Shown one piece after another: positions 56,785 through 64,000 of a stretch of DNA of 64,000 nucleotides. Each line of letters opens with the position of its first letter. The stretch's first letter is position 1. The stretch is taken from NCBI GenBank assembly GCA_016744675.1, contig JADGDX010000002.1:79490-143489 (forward strand), written 5' to 3'. The notes below the pieces were generated by a model, which was given only the letters and a program-made list of their open reading frames with translations, was not told the origin of the DNA and did no database searches. The position numbers were made by a program, and so were the translations under genes. The stretch is from Desulfuromusa sp. Its GTDB lineage: Bacteria; Desulfobacterota; Desulfuromonadia; Desulfuromonadales; Geopsychrobacteraceae.

Positions 56785-57771
56785 CTAAAACTCCAACGCT
56801 AATTGAAGAACCACAGAATCAACCTCAGAATCATCATAGTCTTCATCGCGGAGGTACTCGACTGTTGCTCCTAACCCCTCAATAACTTCGTAGCCAAAAG
56901 CTGCACCATAGCGAGTTTCCACCAAAACACCATCGGCCTCATCAGACTCCTGGTAGGTCACCGCAACACTTGATCCATGCCCTGAGATATCAAAACCGTA
57001 AGCAGCCTCAACGTACCATGCGCTAGGCTCATCATTACTGGCATCAGAATAGTCGCTGTCAAGTGCCGCCATATATTCAGCGACAAAAGTTAAATCAGCA
57101 ACCCCTACAACAGCAGCGAAGGTTGCTGCTCCTGTTTTTCCATCAGCATGACCCAGAGACACGGCTAGATCACTAATGTAACCAGCTGAGACGTCTAGAG
57201 AAAAAGCATCACTTTCAAGGGCGTACCCAGCAGTCGCCCCATAACCTTCGATATCATCTTCACTGTTAAAGGCGTATGCAGAAGCATAAGCTCCTTCAAT
57301 ACCAAAGTCAGCAACAATTGCCCCCTCGTTTGTCTCGCCCAACTCAAGTGTCAAGGGATCAGCAAGCATCGATGTCTCAAAAACACCAAAAGGTACATAC
57401 AGGCGGCCTGCGGTTACCGCAAAACCCATCTCATCAACATTGCCAAGAACGATCCCAGCCTCATCAATTTCAATCACATTGTCATCACCATTCCACGTCA
57501 TCACAGCAAAACCGGAGTAGAGATTGCTCAACTCAACATCGACACCTAGGTCAAAAGTGGCCAGATCGACGTTGCTTGATGTTTCTCCGCCGGCATCCGA
57601 GTAAGCAGCCTCTACCTCAACAGCACCAGAGAACTGAACTTTATCAAACCATCTTTCCTCCATGCTGTTTTCAAGAGCCGCAACCCGACTCGCCAGAGAA
57701 TCATCACCCGCCAGAGCCAAAGAGGAAGTTAAAATTATGCCCAAAGCAACCAAACCAACAATAAAACGCAT
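56785..57771 (-). CDS. LbtU-family siderophore porin-like outer-membrane protein
   Basis: 328 residues with a signal ending SLALA. A short coiled-coil (SRVAALENSMEERWFDKVQ) precedes a beta-barrel. VQFSGAVEVEAAYS, DEAGIVLGNV, GRLYVPFGVFETSMLADPLTLELGET and the terminal Phe (VLQLALEF) follow the LbtU pattern of Legionella legiobactin uptake. The barrel is very acidic. It is preceded by a Crp-type site at 57876-57891 and an inverted repeat at 57903-57923. Confidence 0.87.
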   Translation of the reverse strand: MRFIVGLVALGIILTSSLALAGDDSLASRVAALENSMEERWFDKVQFSGAVEVEAAYSDAGGETSSNVDLATFDLGVDVELSNLYSGFAVMTWNGDDNVIEIDEAGIVLGNVDEMGFAVTAGRLYVPFGVFETSMLADPLTLELGETNEGAIVADFGIEGAYASAYAFNSEDDIEGYGATAGYALESDAFSLDVSAGYISDLAVSLGHADGKTGAATFAAVVGVADLTFVAEYMAALDSDYSDASNDEPSAWYVEAAYGFDISGHGSSVAVTYQESDEADGVLVETRYGAAFGYEVIEGLGATVEYLRDEDYDDSEVDSVVLQLALEF

Positions 57772-57875
57772 AAACCAAAACCTTTCTCAAAAAATCACAG
57801 AAACGGGAAGCCCATCGCCGCCCAACTAAATAAAAAACAATTTGGCGAAATGTAGGCGAAGGACCTAGAAAAATC

Positions 57876-57891
57876 TGTGACTCAAATCACA
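57876..57891. promoter_or_regulatory. Crp-type palindrome of the porin gene
   Basis: TGTGACTCAAATCACA; on the minus strand TACATT at 57854-57849 occupies the expected -10 position for class II activation. Confidence 0.72.
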
Positions 57892-57902
57892 CTCTTCGAA
57901 GA

Positions 57903-57923
57903 AAATGAAAAACATGATCATTT
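57903..57923. promoter_or_regulatory. Inverted repeat AAATGA-N9-TCATTT, Fur-like
   Basis: The same arms and spacing recur at 58316-58336. Both sit within about 12 bp of a Crp-type palindrome. The arms overlap half-sites of the Fur box, so Fur binding is the simplest explanation. Confidence 0.55.
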
Positions 57924-57960
57924 GCAAAGTAGTAAAAGATAGCCACTCAACTTAAATAAA

Positions 57961-58221
57961 TCAAGGAGCCGAATCAACGTTGCCAAAAAGCACTGCGTTC
58001 TCAAATGCAACAGAATTTTCATCCCAAAAAGGGTGGAGCAATTCAGAATACCCGCGACACACATCCCCCCCCAAGACAGAAGCGACAAAGTCGACTGACC
58101 CCAAAGGGCCATTTAATATCTGCCAAATAAACAAACCCAAAACAATCAACATGACAGCCCTGCGAACACTTTTTTGCTTGCTACTCTGCTCAGATTCACA
58201 GAGTCGATAATTATTTTCCAT
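57961..58221 (-). CDS. Single-helix membrane protein of unknown function
   Basis: 86 residues; GGAGG lies upstream of the ATG. One transmembrane helix (AVMLIVLGLFIWQILNG) is followed by an approximately 45-residue domain with FVASVLGGDVCRGYSE and HPFWDENSVAFE. I do not recognise the family. It is divergent from the TonB receptor and has its own Crp-type site, so it belongs to the regulon. Confidence 0.7.
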   Translation of the reverse strand: MENNYRLCESEQSSKQKSVRRAVMLIVLGLFIWQILNGPLGSVDFVASVLGGDVCRGYSELLHPFWDENSVAFENAVLFGNVDSAP

Positions 58222-58288
58222 CCCAACCTCCGAATTTGATGTTCATTTTCATAAAGAAACTATTTAACACATCACCTCGTTGCCGATC

Positions 58289-58304
58289 TGTGACACACAT
58301 CACA
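58289..58304. promoter_or_regulatory. Crp-type palindrome of the small membrane gene
   Basis: TGTGACACACATCACA; on the minus strand a TTAAAT-like hexamer (58267-58262) is at the -10 distance. It lies in the divergent promoter between 58222 and 58467. Confidence 0.65.
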
Positions 58305-58315
58305 AAACCTATTGA

Positions 58316-58336
58316 AAATGAAAAAAGTTATCATTT
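58316..58336. promoter_or_regulatory. Inverted repeat AAATGA-N9-TCATTT upstream of the TonB receptor
   Basis: Identical arms and spacer length to 57903-57923. Its last base is the first base of the adjacent Crp-type palindrome, so the two factors could not bind freely at the same time. Confidence 0.55.
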
Positions 58337-58351
58337 GTGATTTAAGTCACA
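58336..58351. promoter_or_regulatory. Crp-type palindrome of the TonB receptor gene
   Basis: TGTGATTTAAGTCACA, 116 bp upstream of the receptor ATG. No good -10 is seen at the class II distance on the plus strand, so assignment to the receptor rests on position. Confidence 0.65.
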
Positions 58352-58467
58352 GACCAATCAGCGATGTCCCTGACAGACTGCAGTGGAAATTGAACATCCC
58401 AATTCACCCTTAGTACACCTCGAACCAATGCTTGCTTCGGGCAACATAAAAAGGAAAAAGACCCATA

Positions 58468-60597
58468 ATGAGAATGACAATAAGAACAATTATTACTGCC
58501 CTGATCATCAGTGTCGCGATAGCAGCAGCCCCAAGCTGGGCAATGGCCGCCATTGATGCCGAAACAATCACCGTAACGGCAACCAAATCGGCCAAAAACA
58601 TTGATGGAGTCACTGCTTCGGTCGATATCATCAGCGCCTCTGAGATCCGCGCCATCGGTGCCGACAGCCTGAAAGATATCTTTGAGAAAACACCGGGACT
58701 GACCATCCAATACGGAACCTTCCCGGCAGCCAGTGCCAAATCAAAGAGTTCGATTTCGATTCGTGGACTTGGTGCAACGGGAACCCTGTTCCTTCTCGAT
58801 GGTCGTCGTCTTGCTGGAGAGGTAAAAAATCCCTACGACATGGATCGCATCCCTGCTTCGATTATCGAGCGGATTGAAATTATCAAGGGACCAATGTCTG
58901 TGCTTTACGGTGCAGATGCTATCGGAGGTGTTGTTAACATTATCACCAAAAAAGTGACAGAGACACCTAGCGGGGCGATCAATGTGCAAGGTGGAGCGAA
59001 TGACGATGGTGACGGTGCAAAAATGAATGCCGATCTGTCCGTACGTGGGAAAAAGGGAAAGTTCGGCTATAGCCTGTATGTCAACGCCCTCAAGACAGAG
59101 CCTTATGAAGAGGTAGAAAACACCACAACGATGATCAAAACAGCCAGTGGCTTTGTCCCCCCATCGGCACACCCCCATCCCCAGATCAATCAGATCCAGG
59201 ACAGCTATGCCGTCGATGTTAGTTACCGTGAAGAATCTGAGATCTACACACTGGGTGGCCGATTGACCTTTGATTTACTGAACGACACAACTGTCGGTGC
59301 CGAGTTCAATTATTTTACCGAAGAACGGGATGGTGACTACCGATCAACCTTCTTCCCAACAGGTGTTTCACCGATGCCGGGACGACGTATCGCTGCTTTT
59401 GACACACCGGTCCATTCTCACGACGACAATGAACGGCTCGATTTTGGTGCCGATCTAAAATCGACGATCAATACCGACCTGACCTTAAATTTCAGAATCT
59501 ATAATTCCTATTACGAAAAGCGTAACACCACAACAGCCAGCAACTGGGAGCAAGCTGGATATGGCAGTGAAGAAGCCTCTGAATCTCTTGGTATGAATGC
59601 TGATGTTGATATTTGGAGCTACGAGGGATACGCCGTGTACGCCCTTGGTGACAGCCACCTCCTAACCGGCGGTGGAGAATATCGTGATGAAGAGCGTGAA
59701 GCGACAGTATTTAATCAAGCCGGGACACCAGAAACGCGATCCGTCGATTATACCGCTTTCTATCTGCAAGATGAGTGGCAGATCAGCAACAGTCTGAGCA
59801 CAACTTTCGGTGCTCGTTATGACGATATTTCTAACGCCGATAATAAAACCACTTTCAAAGTGGGGGCCGTCAATAAATTCAGTGAGCAAGTGATTGTTCG
59901 TGCCAATTTTGCTCAAGGGTACCGTAGCCCCGACATCCGTGAACTTTACATCCGTAAGAATACACCAGCAGGGGCTCAACGTGGCGCTAGTGTTGTCGAT
60001 ATCACCCTTGGAAAAGTCCCATACGACTTACAACCGGAGCTTCTCAACAGTTACGAAATCGGGGTCAGCGGTAAAAACGCTGGCTGGCATTACAGTGCGG
60101 CTCTGTTCTACAACGAGATTGAGGATATGATCTCCCAAGTCACCAAAAATTCTGGAACACCAAGCGCTTACTACACCTTCGAGAACATCAGTGACGCGAC
60201 CACAAGCGGCTTGGAACTGGCTGTCGGCTATAACTTTACATCAGGGGTGGGTCTTGACCTGAACTGGGCCGAACTGAATACCGAGAATGATCAAACCGGT
60301 GAAGACTTGGAGTTCAACCCAGAGCGTCAAGTTTCGGCAACCCTGAACTACATGCAAGATAGTTACAATCTCTGGGTCAGCGGCAAATATATCGGTGAAC
60401 AGTACGCTGAAGTCGCCGATGACGACACCATCGACAGCTATTTTCTGACCAGTGTTGGCGGCACCCTGTTCCTGCTAGAAAAACAACAACTTGAACTCTA
60501 CGGTGGGGTTAACAATATTTTTGATGAAAGCGTTGACACCCTTCTGGGTTCAAGTGTCGGCCCCTATATCTATGCCGGGATTCGCTATAACTTTTAA
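58468..60597 (+). CDS. TonB-dependent outer-membrane receptor
   Basis: 709 residues. A signal (ends PSWAMA) is followed by the TonB box-like ETITVTAT, a plug domain (about 40-150; SISIRGLGATGTLFLLDGRR, IERIEIIKGPMSVLYGADAIGGVVNIIT read at about 128-155) and a 22-strand-type barrel ending in YIYAGIRYNF. The ligand may be a siderophore, heme or another metal chelate. Shared palindromes suggest iron. The downstream inverted repeat separates it from the DUF438 gene. Confidence 0.95.
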   Translation: MRMTIRTIITALIISVAIAAAPSWAMAAIDAETITVTATKSAKNIDGVTASVDIISASEIRAIGADSLKDIFEKTPGLTIQYGTFPAASAKSKSSISIRGLGATGTLFLLDGRRLAGEVKNPYDMDRIPASIIERIEIIKGPMSVLYGADAIGGVVNIITKKVTETPSGAINVQGGANDDGDGAKMNADLSVRGKKGKFGYSLYVNALKTEPYEEVENTTTMIKTASGFVPPSAHPHPQINQIQDSYAVDVSYREESEIYTLGGRLTFDLLNDTTVGAEFNYFTEERDGDYRSTFFPTGVSPMPGRRIAAFDTPVHSHDDNERLDFGADLKSTINTDLTLNFRIYNSYYEKRNTTTASNWEQAGYGSEEASESLGMNADVDIWSYEGYAVYALGDSHLLTGGGEYRDEEREATVFNQAGTPETRSVDYTAFYLQDEWQISNSLSTTFGARYDDISNADNKTTFKVGAVNKFSEQVIVRANFAQGYRSPDIRELYIRKNTPAGAQRGASVVDITLGKVPYDLQPELLNSYEIGVSGKNAGWHYSAALFYNEIEDMISQVTKNSGTPSAYYTFENISDATTSGLELAVGYNFTSGVGLDLNWAELNTENDQTGEDLEFNPERQVSATLNYMQDSYNLWVSGKYIGEQYAEVADDDTIDSYFLTSVGGTLFLLEKQQLELYGGVNNIFDESVDTLLGSSVGPYIYAGIRYNF

Positions 60598-60637
60598 AAC
60601 AATTGCAGACCTCAGCACACGGAGAACACTTCGTGGC

Positions 60638-60685
60638 ATTAACCCGCATAGGGGGGGGGGATTCCCTCCCCCTATGCGGGTTAAT
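60638..60685 (+). terminator. Long 18-bp inverted repeat with a ten-G run after the TonB receptor
   Basis: ATTAACCCGCATAGGGGG pairs perfectly with the mirrored bases ending at 60685, around a 12-base loop. The left arm runs into ten consecutive G (60651-60660). There is no T-run; it may be a processing or stabilising hairpin, or a weak terminator. Confidence 0.6.
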
Positions 60686-60705
60686 TGTGTAAAGGAAAGA
60701 GAAAC

Positions 60706-63408
60706 ATGGACCAAGAGATCACATTAAAAACAAAAGTTTACGACGTTGTTACCAGCTATCCAGAAACCGTCGACACCTTTCTGGCTCACGGTTTCAGCCT
60801 GATTACCAACCCGGTCAAACTAAAAACAGTTGCCCGCTTTGTCACCCTTGAATCGGCCTGTTCCATGAAGCAAGTCAATCCGGAACTTTTCCTCCGAGAA
60901 TTAAACCGTGCACTGGAAGCAAAACGAGAAGCACAAGATTGTTGCCAGTTTCAAATTGATGAAGAACGAGGTGATATCAATATTGCTGCCCTCCTCCCTT
61001 GTCCGATTGCCATACCGATTAAAGAAGCATTCAAGGCATTTGCTGAAAAGTTCAGTCACGATACCGGGCTTAAACTTGGGCTCCATGTAAAAGCAGCTGC
61101 CCTTGACCTTAACTCTCAACCTGAAATTCCCTATGCAGACTACGATTTGTTTATCGCCCCTGGTTATGATCATTTTACTGGGAACCACAAGAATTATCGC
61201 CAGATCAATCTGCAAAAAATGAATCAACCTTTTGCTCAGGCCGAGATGTCAGATCCCAATAACCGTTATACCATTACTGGAGCAGCACCTGCGGTTTTGA
61301 TCCGCAATCGCAAGAAGGTATCCAGCTCCAGATTGTGCTGGGCAGATCTTTGCAATGACAAGTTCCAAGGGAAAATTGCCACTCCATTGGCAGAACTTGA
61401 ATTGCAAAAAGGTGTCATCTATCAAATGTTCAACGATTTTGGTGAGGATGGTCTCCAGAAATTTACCAGAAAAATCTGCGGTGAATACCATCCTGCCGAA
61501 ATGATCAAGCTGATCAATCGGGGCAAACTCGATCATATTGATCTCTTTGTCGCCCCTTTATTTTTTACCAGGATGTTAAAAAACCCTGATTTTGAGGTGA
61601 TCTGGCCAAGTGATGGTGCGGTTGCAATTCCTCTGATCCTCTCCATTCATCAAAACGCCAGGGAAGAAACGACAAAGGTCTCAGAATATCTAACAGGTGC
61701 AGACATGGCAACTCTCCTCAGTGCTGAAGGTCTTTATCCCACCAGCCATATCGCCACACCAAATCCGATACCGGCTGAGACCTGTTTACTCTGGCCGGGA
61801 TGGGAACGTCTGTACCATCTCGATTTCCAGCAACACTACCGAAAATCTTTAAGCCTATATCAACAATATCGCGAAGAGATAAAAGCAACGACAGAATCAA
61901 TGAATCATAGTCATTCAGGAGAAAGTGTAATGTCCGATTTATCAGAAAAAAAAGGGCAGTTTAGAACAATCGATTTACGCGGAGAATCCATGGAGTTTCT
62001 ACCAAAGCTGCTTGAAATTCTGGACACAATAGAAAGCGGAGACGGGCTTCATCTCATCAAAGAATTTGAGCCGGTTCCTCTCTATCAACTATTAAAAGAG
62101 CGGGGTTTTATTCATCAGATGGAAAAAGTTTCCGCTGACGAGTATCACGTCTACCTGCAGAACCCAGCCGTGCAAACCACAGCCAAGGCCAGCACGATGG
62201 CACAGCATATTCAAGTCGATGCAAAGCGAGCTGAGATTCTCGCAAAAATCGTTATCGACTTTTTCAATGGAGCTAACCTTGAAGAACTCAACAAACGCAG
62301 TCAGGAAATCTTTCCAGTCAGTGCTCCAGAGTTCGCCTACGTCGAACAGTTAATTTCTGAACGTGGCATCAGTGACACCCAATTTGAAGACCAGATTGAA
62401 AATCTCATTCAACTGTTTAAGAAATCTCTTGATCAAGGTCCTGATTTTGGACAACTTCCAGCCGGGCACCCGATTCATACCTATCTTCTCGAAAATCAGA
62501 TGTTAAAAAAACTGATCACTGCATTACGGCTCTTGATTAAAAATAACGACAGTCAAAAACCAAGCCCAGCTTTCTGGGGTGATTATATCGAAAACTTAAG
62601 TCAAACAAATCATCATTATGTCCGCAAAGAAAACCAGTTATTCCCCTATCTGGAGCAAAAAGGCTTCGACAAACCATCAACCATCATGTGGACTCTGCAT
62701 GACAATATCCGTAAATTCATCAAGCAAGCCCACAGAGCCTGCCACGATCCCAATCTGAATTTTTCGGCCTGCTCTGAGCAGGTCAGTCTTGCTATCAACA
62801 GTATTGAGGACATGATCTACAAAGAAGAAAAGATTCTCTTTCCCACTGCGATTGCCATGTTAAGTGAACAAGAGTGGATTCAGGCGCGTCAGGGTGAAAT
62901 CGAACTCGACTATTGCCTGATTGACGAACCACCAATGTGGCCAACAACAATCACCACAGAAAAACAGAACCAATCTTCAGAGCAACCCGACAGCAGTGGA
63001 ACCCTCAAACTGAGTGAAGGGATGATGAGCCTGGAGCAAATCAATGCCATTTTCTCTCATCTACCCGTTGATATCTCATTTGTCGATGCCGACAACCGAG
63101 TCCGCTTTTATAATCAATGCAAAGAGCGGATTTTCCCACGTAGCCCGGCGGTGATTGGCCGTGAAGTCAAATACTGCCACCCCCCTAAAAGCGTTGATAC
63201 CGTGCTGGAAATCATCGAGGCTTTTCGCTCTGGAAAACAAGATGTTGCTGAATTCTGGCTTACCCTGGGCGAGAAATTTATCTACATCCGCTACTTTGCT
63301 GTGCGAGATGAAAATGATAATTATCAAGGTGTTCTTGAAGTGATGCAGGAAGTCAGCCGGATCCGTGAGCTGGAAGGACAACAGACCTTACTCAATTGGG
63401 GAAAATGA
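60706..63408 (+). CDS. DUF1858, binding-protein, DUF2249, DUF438/hemerythrin-like and PAS fusion protein
   Basis: 900 residues from ATG 60706, with AAAGGAAAGAG upstream. Domains in order: DUF1858 (about 5-65; TKVYDVVTSYPETVDTFLAHG), an ABC substrate-binding-like domain (about 85-390; TGAAPAVLIRNRKKV, DLFVAPLFF), DUF2249 (about 420-480; RTIDLRGESMEF), DUF438 (about 505-580), an HHE hemerythrin-like domain (about 585-740; HPIHTYLLENQ, HHYVRKENQLFPYL, YKEEKILFPTA) and a PAS domain (about 775-890; VDISFVDADNRVRFYN). There is no signal peptide, so it is cytoplasmic. It probably binds iron or oxygen at HHE and a ligand at PAS. No kinase or DNA-binding part exists. It follows the TonB receptor gene. 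Confidence 0.88.
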   Translation: MDQEITLKTKVYDVVTSYPETVDTFLAHGFSLITNPVKLKTVARFVTLESACSMKQVNPELFLRELNRALEAKREAQDCCQFQIDEERGDINIAALLPCPIAIPIKEAFKAFAEKFSHDTGLKLGLHVKAAALDLNSQPEIPYADYDLFIAPGYDHFTGNHKNYRQINLQKMNQPFAQAEMSDPNNRYTITGAAPAVLIRNRKKVSSSRLCWADLCNDKFQGKIATPLAELELQKGVIYQMFNDFGEDGLQKFTRKICGEYHPAEMIKLINRGKLDHIDLFVAPLFFTRMLKNPDFEVIWPSDGAVAIPLILSIHQNAREETTKVSEYLTGADMATLLSAEGLYPTSHIATPNPIPAETCLLWPGWERLYHLDFQQHYRKSLSLYQQYREEIKATTESMNHSHSGESVMSDLSEKKGQFRTIDLRGESMEFLPKLLEILDTIESGDGLHLIKEFEPVPLYQLLKERGFIHQMEKVSADEYHVYLQNPAVQTTAKASTMAQHIQVDAKRAEILAKIVIDFFNGANLEELNKRSQEIFPVSAPEFAYVEQLISERGISDTQFEDQIENLIQLFKKSLDQGPDFGQLPAGHPIHTYLLENQMLKKLITALRLLIKNNDSQKPSPAFWGDYIENLSQTNHHYVRKENQLFPYLEQKGFDKPSTIMWTLHDNIRKFIKQAHRACHDPNLNFSACSEQVSLAINSIEDMIYKEEKILFPTAIAMLSEQEWIQARQGEIELDYCLIDEPPMWPTTITTEKQNQSSEQPDSSGTLKLSEGMMSLEQINAIFSHLPVDISFVDADNRVRFYNQCKERIFPRSPAVIGREVKYCHPPKSVDTVLEIIEAFRSGKQDVAEFWLTLGEKFIYIRYFAVRDENDNYQGVLEVMQEVSRIRELEGQQTLLNWGK

Positions 63409-63546
63409 TAACAACAAATAATAAATATGAAAAAGGGGGAAAGCAGACAATAAATGGATTTTCTGTTCATTTTTTAATCTTTTTCATTTTTCTTAAACAA
63501 CAATTTCCGTTTAAAATTAAGTTAAGCACTCATAGGAGCATAAAAA

Positions 63547-63906
63547 ATGAAACACACTGAACTGATCAAAAATATCAACAAGTCTGAAGTGCACAACATC
63601 GCAGAACTGGTAGAATACGCACCAGAAAAAGTCGTCAGCCGCACTCTTGCCCAGAACAAAGCACTAACCCTCACGCTGTTTGCTTTTGCTGCGGGGGAAG
63701 GTCTCAGCACTCATGCTTCTCCCGGTGATGCCATGATTCAAGTATTGGAAGGTGAGGCACATATCACCATTGACACCACCGACTATAAACTAACCAAAGG
63801 CCAGACCATCGTTATGCCTGCGAACATCCCACACGCTGTCAATGCTGAAAAACCATTCAAGATGGTGCTGACGGTTGTGAAGCCGATCCCCACTAAAGGA
63901 GACTGA
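63547..63906 (+). CDS. Cupin-domain protein
   Basis: 119 residues behind AGGAGC. The cupin motifs are GEGLSTHASPGDAMIQVLEGEA and PANIPHAVNA, with His residues in both; the second His is in PHAV. It is a small single-domain cupin, possibly metal-binding, of unknown reaction. The 138 bp upstream hold a TTAAAC/GTTTAA repeat at 63493-63514 that I could not assign. The next gene begins 3 bp after its stop. Confidence 0.85.
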   Translation: MKHTELIKNINKSEVHNIAELVEYAPEKVVSRTLAQNKALTLTLFAFAAGEGLSTHASPGDAMIQVLEGEAHITIDTTDYKLTKGQTIVMPANIPHAVNAEKPFKMVLTVVKPIPTKGD

Positions 63907-63908
63907 AA

Positions 63909-64000
63909 ATGAAGCAGACATTCAGCGCACTGATAGTTCTCACATTGGCGTTATTCTCCGGACTTGCTTCTGCTCGCGAAATCAAGGTGATGACGCCACC
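63909..64000 (+). CDS. Exported protein, 5' end only
   Basis: Starts MKQTFSALIVLTLALFSGLASAREIKVMTPP, a clear signal peptide cut after ASA, and runs off the window. GGAGAC, overlapping the end of the cupin gene, is its ribosome site, so they are co-transcribed. The mature start REIKV is typical of periplasmic binding proteins, but too little is visible to assign a function. Confidence 0.6.
   Translation, partial: MKQTFSALIVLTLALFSGLASAREIKVMTP

Noticed and set aside
58342..58710. Minus-strand frames over the TonB receptor start and its promoter
   Set aside because: They overlap the signal peptide of a clear TonB receptor and a regulatory palindrome, and the product is not protein-like.
63493..63514. 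TTAAAC/GTTTAA repeat upstream of the cupin gene
   Set aside because: Six-base AT-rich arms in an AT-rich leader are expected by chance; no matching second copy was seen.

Overview
The window looks like chromosomal DNA from a marine-type, moderate-GC member of the Desulfuromonadales (Desulfuromonas/Geobacter relatives; class-level inference). The order recA-pilT-recX-alaS, the DapL lysine route, DUF1858/DUF438/DUF3793 proteins, a GEMM-I riboswitch with the Geobacter-type A20 signature and two UGA-encoded selenoproteins all point that way. TGA is also used as an ordinary stop (larC, hslV, feoB), so the genetic code is standard.

Layout. 0-1.9 kb: nickel-pincer cofactor genes larB (partial) and larC, then pgpA. 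2-3.3 kb: an AlbA_2/Schlafen-type regulator wedged between pgpA and cinA. 3.3-10.3 kb: cinA, recA, pilT, recX, alaS. 10.4-13.6 kb: a receiver-histidine kinase and the HslVU protease. 13.6-20 kb: arginine cluster argB-argD-argF-(RDD protein)-argG-argH. 20-23.4 kb: lysine/diaminopimelate genes dapA-dapB-dapL with two tiny lipoprotein genes (LptM-like, entericidin-like). 23.5-31.8 kb: a DUF815 ATPase, a UGA-interrupted ArsC-like selenoprotein, a riboswitch-controlled receiver protein, tex, a lipoprotein, a B12-type radical SAM protein and a UGA-interrupted rhodanese selenoprotein. 31.9-39.3 kb: queF, asd, lysC, plsC, a TerB-DnaJ protein, pgi.

39.5-64 kb is a coherent iron/metal region. It holds feoA-feoB with two periplasmic proteins whose mature N-terminus should be His, a FeoB-associated Cys-rich micro-protein and an ABC transporter; an eight-gene operon with two P1B-type ATPases (one CPC, one SCA/P1B-6) enclosing small hydrophobic proteins; flavodoxin and DUF2325; a Crp/Fnr regulator; DUF3793; Fur; an LbtU-type porin; a TonB receptor; and a five-domain DUF438/hemerythrin/PAS protein. 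The operon resembles the ferrosome (fez) clusters described around FezB P1B-6 ATPases. Six palindromes of the form TGTGA-N6-TCACA precede feoA, the ATPase operon, flavodoxin, the porin, a small membrane protein and the TonB receptor. Several have a -10-like hexamer at the class II activation distance. The local Crp/Fnr protein carries RETLSR in its recognition helix, like E. coli CRP (RETVGR), so it is the likely regulator. Fur-like sites lie beside several of the same promoters and upstream of the DUF3793-crp pair, suggesting a Fur to Crp-type cascade.

The strongest candidates for overlooked biology are the two selenoproteins, the probable cyclic AMP-GMP riboswitch and the ferrosome-like locus with its self-contained regulon. 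All calls come from reading the sequence and from family knowledge; no database search was run.
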